Shown: one piece after another, positions 15,318 to 26,219 of the stretch | Position numbering within the stretch: position 1 is the first letter of the stretch | Layout: every line of letters starts with the position of its first letter | Source of the DNA: Armigeres subalbatus | Taxonomy: Eukaryota > Arthropoda > Insecta > Diptera > Culicidae | Direction of reading: 5' to 3' | NCBI RefSeq assembly: GCF_024139115.2 | Contig: NC_085141.1 | Span: 218,587,783-218,651,782 of the forward strand | DNA: 64,000 bases | The notes under the pieces: generated by a model | Told to the model about the DNA's origin: nothing | Seen by the model: only the letters and a program-made list of their open reading frames with translations | Databases searched by the model: none | Position numbers and translations under genes: made by a program

Positions 15318-15420
15318 AAACACACCCAATTCCAACCATCCAAAACGCAATCGAAACCAACCAAACCGATCCAAACCACCCAAATCAAATCCACTTTAAA
15401 CCAATTCAAACCCAATCCAA
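15318..15420 (+). repeat. Satellite landmark island, copy 3
   Basis: Third copy of the ~105-bp landmark series: CAAACACACCCAA, CCATCCAAAACGCAATCG, CCGATCCAAACCACCC, AAATCAAATCCACTTTAAA. It starts ~5.2 kb after copy 2. It keeps the CACTTTAAA segment of copy 1 and the CCATCC segment of copy 2. Confidence 0.82.
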
Positions 15421-17064
15421 ACCAATCCAAACCAATCCAAATCCAATCCAAACCAATCCAAACCAATCCAAACCAATCCAAACCAATCCAAACCAATCCA
15501 AACCAATCCAAACCAATCCAAACCAATCCAAACCAATCCAAACCAACCAAACCAATCCCAATCCAACCAAAACCAATCCAAACCAATCCAAGTCCAATCC
15601 AAACCAATCCAGATCCAATCCAAACCAACCAAACCAATCCAAACCAACCAAACCAATCCAAACCAATCCAAACCAATCCAAACCAATCCAAACCAATCCA
15701 AACCAATCCAATCCAAACCAATCCAAACCAATCCAAACCAACCAAACCAATCCAAACCAATCCAAATCCAATCCAAACCAACCAAACCAATCCAAACCAA
15801 TCCAAACCAATCCAAACCAATCCAAACCAACCAAACCAATCCAAACCATCCCAAACCAACCAAACCAATCCAAACCAATCCAAACCAATCCAAACCAATC
15901 CAAACCAATCCAAACCAATCCAAACCAACCAAACCAATCCAAACCAATCCAAACCAATCCAAATCAAACCAAACCAATCCAAACCAAACCAACCAATCCA
16001 ACCAATCCAAACCAATCCAAACCAATCCAAATCCAAATCCAACCAAACCAATCCAAACCAATCCAAACCAACCAAACCAATCCAAACCAATCCAAACCAA
16101 TCCAAACCAATCCAAACCAACCAAACCAATCCAAACCAACCAAACCAATCCAAACCAATCCAAACCAATCCAAACCAATCCAAACCAATCCAAACCAATC
16201 CAAACCAACCAAACCAATCCAAACCAACCAAACCAATCCAAACCAACCAAACCAATCCAAACCAATCCAAACCAATCCAAACCAAACCAAACCAATCCAA
16301 ACCAAACCAAACCAATCCAAACCAATCCAAACCAACCAAACCAACCAAACCAATCCAAACCAAACCAACCAAACCAATCCAAACCAATCCAAACCAATCC
16401 AAACCAACCAAACCAATCCAAACCAATCCAAACCAATCCAAACCAATCCAAACCAATCCAAACCAATCCAAACCAACCAAACCAACCAAACCAATCCAAA
16501 CCAATCCAAACCAATCCAAACCAACCAAACCAATCCAAACCAATCCAAACCAATCCAAACCAATCCAAACCAATCCAAACCAATCCAAACCAATCCAAAC
16601 CAATCCAAACCAACCAAACCAATCCAAACCAATCCAAACCAATCCAAACCAACCAAGATCCAATCCAAACCAATCCAAACCAATCCAAACCAATCCAAAC
16701 CAATCCAAACCAATCCAATCCAAACCAATCCAAACCAATCCAAACCAACCAAACCAATCCAAACCAACCAAACCAAACCAAACCAAACCAATCCAAACCA
16801 ATCCAAACCAATCCAAACCAATCCAAACCAATCCAAACCAACCAAACACAATCCAAACCAATCCAAACCAATCCAAACCAACCAAACCAATCCAATCCAA
16901 ACCAATCCAAACCAATCCAAACCAATCCAAACCAATCCAAACCAATCCAAACCAACCAAACCAATCCAAACCAATCCAAACCAATCCAAACCAATCCAAA
17001 CCAACCAAACCAACCAAACCAACCAAACCAATCCAAACCAATCCAAACCAATCCAAACCAATCC

Positions 17065-17250
17065 AAATCCCATCCAAACCCATCCGAATTCAAACCAATC
17101 CACATCCAATTCCAAACGCAAACCAATCCAAACCAATCCAAAACCAATACTAACCAATCCAAACCAATCCAAACCAATCCAATCCAAACCAACCAAACCA
17201 ATCCAAACCCATCCAAATCCCATCCGAATTCAAACCAATCCACATCCAAC
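17065..17250 (+). repeat. 140-bp direct duplication inside the satellite
   Basis: The series AAATCCCATCC, CATCCGAATTCAAACC and ATCCACATCCAA occurs at 17065-17109 and again at 17215-17249. The CATCCGAATT starts are 140 bp apart. Relatives of the AAATCCCATCC motif also lie near 13073 and 13164. Confidence 0.75.
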
Positions 17251-17481
17251 CCAATCCAAACCAATCCAAACCAATCCAAACCAATCCAAACCAATCCAAA
17301 CCAATCTAAACCAATCCAAACCAATCCAAACCAAACCAATCCAAACCAATCCAAACCAATCCAAACCAACCAAACCAATCCAAACCAATCCAAACCAATC
17401 CAAACCAATCCAAACCAACCAAACCAACCAAACCAATCCAAACCAATCCAAACCAATCCAAACCAATCCAAACCAATCCAA

Positions 17482-19345
17482 ACCAATCCAATCCAAACCA
17501 GTCCAAACCAATCCAAACCAACCAAACCAATCCAAACCAATCCAAACCAATCCAAACCAATCCAATCCAAACCAAACCAATCCAAACCAATCCAAACCAA
17601 TCCAAACCAATCCAAACCAATCCAAACCAATCCAAACCAATCCAAACCAATCCAAACCAAACCAAACCAATCCAAACCAAACCAAACCAAACCAATCCAA
17701 ACCAATCCAAACCAACCAAACCAATCCAAACCAATCCAAACCAATCCAAACCAACCAAACCAATCCAAACCAATCCAAACCAATCCAAACCAATCCAAAC
17801 CAATCCAAACCAACCAAACCAATCCAAACCAACCAAACCAATCCAAACCAATCCAAACCAATCCAAACCAATCCAAACCAACCAAACCAATCCAAACCAA
17901 TCCAAACCAATCCAAACCAACCAAACCAATCCAAACCAATCCAAACCAACCAAACCAATCCAAACCAATCCAAACCAATCCAAACCAACCAAACCAATCC
18001 AAACCAATCCAAACCAATCCAAACCAATCCAAACCAATCCAAACCAATCCAAACCAATCCAAACCAATCCAAACCAATCCAAACCAACCAAACCAATCCA
18101 AACCAATCCAAACCAATCCAAACCAATCCAAACCAATCCAAACCAATCCAAACCAATCCAAACCAAACCAACCAAACCAATCCAAACCAATCCAAACCAA
18201 TCCAAACCAATCCAAACCAATCCAAACCAACCAAACCAACCAAACCAATCCAAACCAATCCAAACCAATCCAAACCAATCCAAACCAACCAAACCAATCC
18301 AAACCAATCCAAACCAATCCAAACCAATCCAAACCAATCCAAACCAATCCAAACCAATCCAAACCAATCCAAACCAATCCAAACCAATCCAAACCAATCC
18401 AAACCAATCCAAACCAATCCAAACCAATCCAAACCAACCAAACCAATCCAAACCAATCCAACCAAACCAATCCAAACCAATCCAAACCAATCCAAACCAA
18501 ACCAAACCAATCCAAACCAAACCAAACCAAACCAAACCAATCCAAACCAAACCAAACCAATCCAAACCAATCCAAACCAATCCAAACCAATCCAAACCAA
18601 TCCAAACCAATCCAAACCAATCCAAACCAATCCAAACCAATCCAAACCAATCCAAACCAATCCAAACCAATCCAAACCAACCAAACCAATCCAAACCAAT
18701 CCAAACCAACCAAACCAATCCAAACCAATCCAAACCAATCCAAACCAATCCAAACCAATCCAAACCAACCAAACCAATCCAAACCAACCAAACCAATCCA
18801 AACCAATCCAAACCAACCAAACCAATCCAAACCAATCCAAACCAATCCAAACCAATCCAAACCAATCCAAACCAATCCAAACCAATCCAAACCAATCCAA
18901 ACCAATCCAAACCAATCCAAACCAATCCAAACCAACCAACCAAACCAATCCAAACCAATCCAAACCAATCCAAACCAATCCAAACCAATCCAAACCAATC
19001 CAAACCAATCCAAACCAATCCAAACCAATCCAAACCAATCCAAACCAATCCAAACCAATCCAAACCAATCCAAACCAATCCAATCCAAACCAATCCAAAC
19101 CAATCCAAACCAACCAAACCAATCCAAACCAATCCAAACCAATCCAAACCAAACCAACCAAACCAATCCAAACCAACCAAACCAATCCAAACCAACCGAA
19201 CCAATCCAAACCAATCCAAACCAATCCAAACCAATCCAAACCAATCCAAACCAACCAAACCAATCCAAACCAACCAAACCAATCCAAACCAATCCAAACC
19301 AATCCAAACCAATCCAATCCAAACCAGTCCAAACCAATCCAAACC
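17482..19345 (+). repeat. ~1.83-kb segmental duplication marked by CCAGTCC
   Basis: The rare variant CCAATCCAAACCAGTCCAAA appears only near 17484-17510 and 19312-19338, in the same local context (preceded by CCAATCCAATCC). The offset of ~1.83 kb and the overall similarity of the intervening unit order suggest duplication of a ~1.8-kb block near the right end. Confidence 0.55.
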
Positions 19346-19764
19346 AATCCAAACCAATCCAAACCAATCCAAACCAATCCAACCAAACCAAACCAACCAA
19401 ACCAACCAAACCAATCCAAACCAATCCAAACCAATCCAAACCAATCCAAACCAACCAAACCAATCCAAACCAACCAAACCAACCAAACCAAACCAACCAA
19501 ACCAATCCAAACCAATCCAAACCAATCCAAACCAATCCAAACCAACCAAACCAATCCAAACCAATCCAAACCAATCCAAACCAATCCAAACCAATCCAAA
19601 CCAACCAAACCAATCCAAACCAATCCAAACCAATCCAAACCAATCCAAACCAATCCAAACCAATCCAAACCAATCCAAACCAATCCAAACCAACCAAACC
19701 AATCCAAACCAATCCAAACCAATCCAAACCAATCCAAACCAATCCAAACCAATCCAAACCAATC

Positions 19765-19935
19765 CAATCCAACCAATCCAAATCCAAATCCAATTCATCC
19801 ACATCCTATTCAAATCCAATTCATCCAAAACCTATCCAAATCCAATTCATCCAAATCCAAATTCAATCCGAATCCAATCCAAATCCTGTCCAATTCAAAT
19901 CCAATTGAAATCTTACCCAAATTTAATCTAAATAG
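19765..19935 (+). repeat. Right-edge degenerate zone of the satellite
   Basis: The decamers give way to 11-mers and longer diverged units (AATTCATCCACATCC, CCTATCCAAATCCAATTCATCC), then fade into AT-rich sequence by ~19935. T content rises as on the left edge, so both borders have the T-rich variant and the middle is homogenised. Confidence 0.8.
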
Positions 19936-19999
19936 ATTAAAAAATTGCTGATATTATGCAAATACAATAAAGCAATTTATTATGATTTGTTCAATCTAA

Positions 20000-20100
20000 C
20001 GCGGGCTCATTTTCACTCAATTAATTTTGTACCTGGTGGGTCACAATCATTACGGGATTCTATTAAATGGGTCGCATATTCAAAAGTTTAGGAACCTCTG
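20000..20100 (-). mobile_element. hAT-like transposon terminus (fragment)
   Basis: Read on the - strand, the sequence begins at 20100 with CAGAGGTTCCTAAACTTTTG and continues with GCGACCCATT and GACCCACC. The CAGAGGTTCC...AAACTTTT start followed by GCGACCC is typical of termini of a widespread group of hAT elements (family knowledge). The partner terminus is not visible elsewhere in the window, so the other end is lost or outside it. It lies only ~65 bp from the satellite edge. Confidence 0.45.
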
Positions 20101-20219
20101 CTCTAGATAAATGACTATCATATAGTTATTCATTTTTTGGTTGACAACTATACTATTTACACCAATAAAACGGTTTGTAGTTTTGGATCCTCAAAGAATT
20201 TTTTTCAGCGGTATTTTTT

Positions 20220-20730
20220 TCACAACACAAAGGCAAAAGCCTCTCCTACTGTGCGAAGATATCGGACGAAGGCTAAGTATGCCACTTCCGTGCATGTTGT
20301 TCAATATTGCGCTGGAAGGTGTCACGCGGACAGCCGGGATACGATTTTCAACAGATCCAGTCAATTTGTTTGTCTTGGGGTTGATATAAACATTGTCAGT
20401 CGAACATTTGGTGGCAGATCTGTACTCCTGACTGAAAAGTGAAGCACACTGGACTGGACTGGACTAGTGTTGAATACTTCGAAGACGAAGTATATACGAG
20501 TGCGAAAGGGCCTGCCAGGTCAGCAGCGTTATGATATAGGGGAAACCTTCTAGAAGGTCGAGGATTTCGTCTACTTTGGAACCTTACCAATAGATGATAA
20601 TAATGTAAATCGTGAAATACGGAGGACAAATGTACCATGTACAAAACGCTCATAAGACCGATGGTCCTATACGGACATGGAACTTGGACCATGCTCGAGG
20701 AGGACTTGCAAGAACAACACCCTTTAATAG
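20220..20730 (+). pseudogene. RTE-clade LINE relic (RT and C-terminal fragments)
   Basis: Interrupted reading frames match the two larger RTE copies here. LFNIALEGV-T-AGI near 20298-20340 corresponds to the reverse-transcriptase segment LLFSIALEGVIRRAGI, and YKTLIRPMVLYGHGTWTMLE near 20638-20700 corresponds to the post-RT segment. Between them are the TNTSKTKY-like 'ACTTCGAAGACGAAGTATA' and many stops and frameshifts. It is far more decayed than the copies at 28.5 and 43 kb, so it represents an older insertion. Confidence 0.8.
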
Positions 20731-23700
20731 TGATGTGATTAATTCGTGTAGTGCCCCATTTCTTTATTCATCAGTGAGGTCGATATTAAATTGGATTTGA
20801 AGTGTATTTAGAAAGCCACTGTAATAAAGTCAAGTTTTTTCTACACATTGATAGGGTACATAAGAGGATGAATGTAGTGCACCAAGTATTGTAAGACTAA
20901 AATAGCTGGTGAGTAGTGATTTATGAAACAATATGAACAAGAAGGCAAAAATTTCTAAAGTAGAAACATCCAGTTGTCCAGTTGATATAATCTCCTGATA
21001 GTACGGCACATTCAAAATTCTTTTGTTTCATTTATAAAACAAAATCATTTTGTAGATATGTAAAACGCACTCCTAATTTATGAATTTGTGTAAATAATTA
21101 TAAAAAAATCAAACATTTTAAAAGTCACTTTTGAATGGATCAGAAAAGAAAAACGCTGTTTGACATTTTTCGATAAACAAGTCATTTGCTGAAAACCCGG
21201 AAAGCAAACCAATTTTCGTGTCATGAAAAGAAAATCTCTCAATGTGGGCAGACTTCCAATGCAATGCAAGGGAAGATACTGCTAGCAATGAGCAAAAAAG
21301 GATGTGACAAACATCGGTGAAAGCGACAAGTAGGAGTAGATATTTTGTTTCAGCAGCATCCCATCTGCAGTGAATGGGGTTTTCCCGACTCCGGCGAATA
21401 AGAATCAGAACGGAATGATATACTCCTCCCGAACTGGTTGACTCTGTTGGATATGCATTAGAATCAGGTGAGGCTGGTTTTTGCTGAGCCATCTCGCTGG
21501 TCTAGGATTACGTGCCTGCTGCGGATACGTGTGATAAATTGAGATGTACACCGGAATGGGGCGGAGAGTGGGAGATGAAACTTTATACCTGAGAACAGGG
21601 ATCTGTCGCAGCTGGGCCAGGAGCAGCCACTTATGGTGATGTGCGGATAGTACGACGACACCAGCCAAACATCAGCTCCTAGTCGGATAAAGTTCGCTCT
21701 AAAAGCCAGGCAGATAATGGTGATGAAAATGGATACCGGGAATAATAATGAGATGTTTTGACAGCTGCGGTTCAGTTAACATCAATTAGGACCAGACAGT
21801 ACACAGGGAAAGAAATTTCCTCCATTCGTGGAGGGTGAAATGGAAATTTGCTGATTGTGTCATAAATATTGCATGAAGCCAAATGGCTTGCAGCTCACCT
21901 TGACATCTGGGGAGGAACAAATTAAGGGATCCGGTCAATATTTGTTCATTGAATCCGTGCAATTATCTGTAGGTTGAGAGTCGTTTGCGGTGTGACCACA
22001 AATGGGAACCACCGAGATTGAATTAAATGTCATACAGTTTGTGGTTGATTGTAGGGTTGTTATGGCGTAATACAGGTCAAATGGAATCCAGAATTTAGAA
22101 ACCTCGACTTTTTCCCTGGGGGATGATGTTTCTTAAAACCATTTTAAACACACAACCGTTGCATTGTCTTATTAAAAGCTATACAGTATGGTTGATTAAA
22201 CTTCGATGTTGAAAAAAACACTTTACCTGGAGAAAGTTACACATTTCAATTGAAGATTTTTATGTGTCTGTGGGAATTCATCCTGAAGAATTTCCATCAT
22301 TGTGTTTCGAAGTCAATTAACTACAATCAGACATATCATGTGGAGGATTCATTTACTCACTCAAAAAGTCGGCCTCATGGAAACCTTTTTACATCGAGCT
22401 CAGTGAACCGGTACAAACCTGCAACAAAATGAAAAGAAAGAAGTGTATATTAAAAACCTATATGTTTCACACGGTTGCAATATCCCACAGGGAATGTCGG
22501 TCAAACGATCGGATCAAAAACAGAGCACAACGAAGAAAAGAATACCTTTCTTCTGTCCATGATACGAGCATCAAAGGAAAATCCTAACCGTAGCCAAAAT
22601 ACTGAAGACACAGGAAAAATAAAAAAGCACATAAATGTAAAATTCATGAGCTAGAAATTTTCAGCTCCCACGAAAAGCGGTTATTTTTTCCACTTTATCG
22701 GTCCCGATCACCGTCCAGTTTACCCTTCCACTAGGAACCACAGCAAAGGAACACGAACGGCCGAGGTATGACTCAACTATTTTGATACGTTCCCACCGGG
22801 TGGCTTGCTGACGTTGGATGTGAATCCCACAGGGGCCTCCACCGCTATATTGTAGGTGGAATTTGTTGCGGTGGCTTCGAACTCGGGTTAGGATGCGGAT
22901 GGATGCGGGGTCGTCCTTTGAAAATGATAGGAACTCATGTTGAGCTTACGTAAGGCATAAACAACTTTACGACGGTCGGAAGGCATTCACGGCAAAGGAA
23001 TGGCTAAACAATAGCTTTTCCGCCACATGGTGTAGCAAAATTGTGGTAGATGGAATTGCTAGAGAACTGGATTTTTAAGGAAGGATAGTAATGTATGTTA
23101 TGTGAGCTTATCCTCTGCCGCACCTGCCAGCATGTACAGCATGGAGAAAAAGAAAACAAAATAAAGTACATAAGCGACGTTATCCGTTGCCCAATATAAT
23201 TTATTCTTCACTTTGGTATATCAAAAGCATATTTAGGCAGTTTGGTGAAGTTCATTGAATGATTTGCATAACATCTAGCGTGCCATTTAAGTGAATTAAT
23301 TTTTATCCGTTTACCAATGATTTTTTTGAATTAAAGAGATTTCTTCCTGACTACAAGATATTATAAAAAATTAAAATTTACTTCAGAATTCCTATCTTTA
23401 CAAATCGTTCAATACCAGTGTTATCTTCTGTATCCCAAGATTTACTACAAAGCAATGCATTCCAAAATAGGAATGAAAAGCATAGACAAAAATTGGATTT
23501 GTTGGCTGGCAATAGTTTAGGGTAGAAATTATGTACGTTATACCTAGGCAGCTAGTGAGTCGATCCTAATCATAACTAGTGAGGAAGTTGAATTTGCTGC
23601 TATACCAAATCCATCAATTTAATGTGTAATATGACATTAAAAGAAATACCGATGGAAATGTTTTTCTTCATTACTTAATAACAGGATTACTTTTTCACTG

Positions 23701-24543
23701 CATGGTGAAGAATATGTGTGTTCTGATTCATATAAACCCATCTCGCTAACAAAAGCTTCTACGCGTAGCTGTAATGGTGTTTGTGAACTACAATAGTAAC
23801 CAAGTCACATACCTGATAGCCACACGCAATGCCTAGGTTTTTTCCGGTCTATAATACCCGAATATTATGGAGTTTAATTATTAACAAAATTATGTCTACA
23901 GAACGCATATTTGCGCATATTTTTGAATTTTGCATTTTTCAGTTCTGGCAGTAGATTATTAGGATAGCTACAGATTCAAGTTTTTAGTTTTATGCACTTC
24001 TCTTCAAATGTCAATGTTCAAATAACGCAATGAAAACAATTTAACAATCAAAAATTTTGATTTTATTTTTCATTTTTACAAAAAAAAAATAATCAATTTT
24101 GATACACATAGCTAATTTTGCCATCAAATGTGTTTTCAATGAGACATTGCTTTAAAAAAAAAAGATTCGGCTGCCGGTGGGAATCGAATCCACACTATTC
24201 CATTAAGTACACGGACGTATTATCAATTATTCAACAACTGAAGAAGAAAAAGAAGACAACAGCTGACCTTATGAGATACTGTTGCAAAATCAGTAAATAA
24301 ACAGGTTTGAGCTAACGGCTACAGTATGCTAGACAGGTTTTCTACCTGTAATCGCAAAAGTATCCCGTATGAACCCAACTGCTTGCCCTAATGCGACCGG
24401 AACTTGCCAAACTGCGCATTAGGGGTGGCTAAAATTAGTATGAAAAAAAAAAACAATTCCAATTTTTAGATGGGCCGCCCGCTTATTTCATTCTATTTTA
24501 TGCCCTGTAGCTCTGGACAAAAGTTCAGCAAAATCGGTCAACT
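20731..24543. other. Non-coding stretch without recognisable genes
   Basis: Mostly AT-rich sequence with no open frame longer than ~125 codons and no domain I recognise. The GC-richer parts (21340-21680 and 22690-22960) contain overlapping short frames on the - strand only, with no motif. It looks like intron or intergenic DNA with old, unidentifiable repeats. Confidence 0.5.
24160..24215 (-). mobile_element. tRNA-like SINE fragment (B-box)
   Basis: On the - strand the segment reads GGATTCGATTCCCACCGGCA, which fits a pol III B box (GGTTCGANTCC) with its T-stem. No clear A box lies at the proper distance and flanking sequence is AT-rich, so this is a remnant at most. Confidence 0.35.
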
Positions 24544-24547
24544 TTAA

Positions 24548-24811
24548 GGTTTATAGAATGAAGCCAGAAATCGGCCATTTTGTAAACCACGTGCTTTTCC
24601 AATATTTTTTTCAAGAGCACGAGATGAAAGAACCATAACGCGTATGGGGCTGAAATAATGGAAGATCGTTTGCTTAGTTATGCTGAACAATCATAATTTG
24701 AGTTTTGGCACTGTACGAAAACTATTACGCCAAATTTGGGCTTTTGGAAATGTATGTAAATAAGCGTGTGGTGAATTTGAAACTCACCACGGGCTTCATT
24801 CTATAATCACC
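24548..24811. mobile_element. TTAA-flanked MITE (264 bp)
   Basis: Ends are imperfect inverted repeats: GGTTTATAGAATGAAGCC at the left and GGCTTCATTCTATAATCACC at the right. TTAA stands immediately outside both ends (24544-24547 and 24812-24815). A TTAA target duplication is the hallmark of piggyBac-type transposition (family knowledge). The inside has no open frame and is non-autonomous. Confidence 0.65.
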
Positions 24812-25026
24812 TTAACATGGAAGTCAATATGGAAAATATATGGAGAAATCCAAATATTTTATTTCTTGCAAAATTCAACATTTAAGAAGTTACAGTTTTA
24901 TGTTCCACCATGTTATTTTGACGCTGATTGAAATTTACAAGACAGAGAAAATTATTGGTATATATATATTGAATTGGTTGAATTTGGTTTCATCAGTACC
25001 CGCTAAGCTGCGGTGGACGACGGAGG

Positions 25027-25170
25027 TCCTTCGTAGCTTAGTAGGGAAAGCACCTGTCATGCGAACTGGGGTCGTGGGATCAAACCCCACCGAAGGGGCG
25101 GTTACCCTCCAATACCTTTTCCGAACTAAATCTATCACATGTTGTACATATGCATAATCAAGTTTCAGAC
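25027..25170 (+). mobile_element. tRNA-derived SINE with near-intact cloverleaf
   Basis: Positions 25027-25097 fold as a 71-nt tRNA-like head: acceptor TCCTTCG with CGAAGGG, D stem GCTT/AAGC (25036-25039 with 25048-25051), anticodon stem CCTGT/ACTGG with one mismatch, and a perfect T stem GTGGG/CCCAC (25074-25078 with 25086-25090). The seven-base anticodon loop is CATGCGA (middle triplet TGC) but lacks the U33 expected of a functional tRNA. The B box is GGGATCAAACC. A tail of unrelated sequence follows to ~25170, so I call it a SINE rather than a tRNA gene. The end is approximate. Confidence 0.75.
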
Positions 25171-25422
25171 ATAGAAAATTAAAGTTTTTTTAATTTAAAG
25201 TAAATAATTTCCTGTTAATTCACTTTGATCTGGCAGTCAAAGTACCGGTTAGGGTGGTTCATAAAATCGATTTTGCTCCACAGTGCTCATTTGATTCTTT
25301 ACCATGTTCTGAGTGTCCTCTGAAAGTTTGAGCTCATTTGGATTAAAACTGATTTATCACAAGCCATTTCAAGTTTGCATGTAAATTAGTATGGGGAAAT
25401 TTATTTTTTCATTAAACTGTAA

Positions 25423-25843
25423 ATGATGCTTCCCCATCAAGCGCAGATTAAAAGAAAACCTATATAGCTAAAAGGAATACCCAACAGCTTTCACTCAGTG
25501 AAAACTGCATCTCAATTAATCGTTCCAATAATTAGTAATCGAATTTAATCTATACCGTGGTTTTCTGGAGCTAATTGCATAACTCATCAACAGGCAACAT
25601 TGCTGCTCGTGGCGCGAAAGATAGCACACACAAATTCAGGCTACTATGTTGCACTGCACATTTCAGTGATGCCCTCAAAGAAGTTTAACGATCATGACTA
25701 AAGATTCGCAACCTGTCTTAAAATCGATTACTAATTATTGGGGCGATTAATCAACATGCGATTTTCGTTGGGTGAAAGCTTTTGAGTATTCCTTAAAGCT
25801 ATGTTGGTTTTCTTTTAACCTGCGCTTAATGGGGAAGCGTCAT
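25423..25843. mobile_element. Foldback element with TAA target duplication (421 bp)
   Basis: Long inverted repeat: ATGATGCTTCCCCAT at the left and ATGGGGAAGCGTCAT at the right, with arms of ~150 bp continuing through GCGCAG...TTAAAAGAAAACC and further to ATTAATCG. The host MITE's centre is split at TAA: left TAA 25420-25422, right TAA 25844-25846. A 3-bp TAA duplication is compatible with PIF/Harbinger-type insertion, but no transposase or diagnostic terminus proves it. Confidence 0.7.
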
Positions 25844-25846
25844 TAA

Positions 25847-26150
25847 GGTCGCTCCTGACGGAATCCAAGTTTTAAAGTGCTTGCGTTTTCGGGGGCACAC
25901 CACTCGGTACGGAGGCAGCGCACAACTGTCACTTTTGTTGATTTAGCTTTGCTGCGTCGCAGCATGCGTGAAATAATAAAAATGACAGTTGTGCGTTGCT
26001 CTCGGTGTTGAACTTAATCTAGAATTAAAAAAACACCTAAATAAAGAAGAAAAAAAAAAAAAAGAAAAAAGTTGTGCGTTGCTTTCATATCGAGTGGTGT
26101 GCCCCCGAAAACGCGAGCACTTTGAAACTTGGATTCCGTCAGGAGTGACC
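25847..26150. mobile_element. TTAA-flanked foldback element (304 bp)
   Basis: Inverted repeats GGTCGCTCCTGACGGAATCC (left) and GGATTCCGTCAGGAGTGACC (right) extend for ~80 bp, including GTTTTCGGGGGCACACCACTCG. TTAA flanks both sides (25843-25846 and 26151-26154). The left TTAA overlaps the border of the neighbouring foldback element, so this insertion came after it. The centre has a secondary AATGACAGTTGTGCG motif and an A-rich run. No coding capacity. Confidence 0.75.
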
Positions 26151-26219
26151 TTAACAGTATAATGAAGAAATAAATTTCCCCATACTGATTTGCATGCAAA
26201 CTTGAAACGGCTTGTGCTA

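Larger units (their letters stand above)
1361..19935 (+). repeat. Giant CCAAT/CCAAA satellite (~18.5 kb)
   Basis: Continuous tandem array made of short blocks CCAAT, CCAAA and CCAA, joined mainly as the 10-mer CCAATCCAAA, the 9-mer CCAACCAAA and, near the edges, the 11-mer CCAATCCAAAT. Pure CCAAA runs and CCAATC variants also occur. The + strand is almost devoid of G, so the - strand is G/T-rich (TTTGGATTGG) in the same orientation throughout. None of the common units contains a stop in any frame on either strand, which makes six-frame open reading frames of up to ~10 kb; because 10 is not a multiple of 3, all three frames read the same cyclic peptide (NPNQSKPIQT on +, FGLVWIGLDW on -). I regard these as non-coding. 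Runs of identical decamers alternate with 9-mers without a fixed period, as expected from unequal exchange and slippage. Assembly length may be compressed. Confidence 0.97.

Noticed and set aside
14052..19828. Further 800-1,500-codon frames over the right part of the satellite
   Set aside because: Same cause as above; no unique sequence or domain within them.
1361..19935. CRISPR array
   Set aside because: No constant repeat with unique spacers; units are contiguous and the genome is eukaryotic.
25027..25097. Functional tRNA gene
   Set aside because: U33 is A, the anticodon stem has a mismatch, the T-loop lacks TTC, and a SINE-like body follows; better explained as a SINE head.
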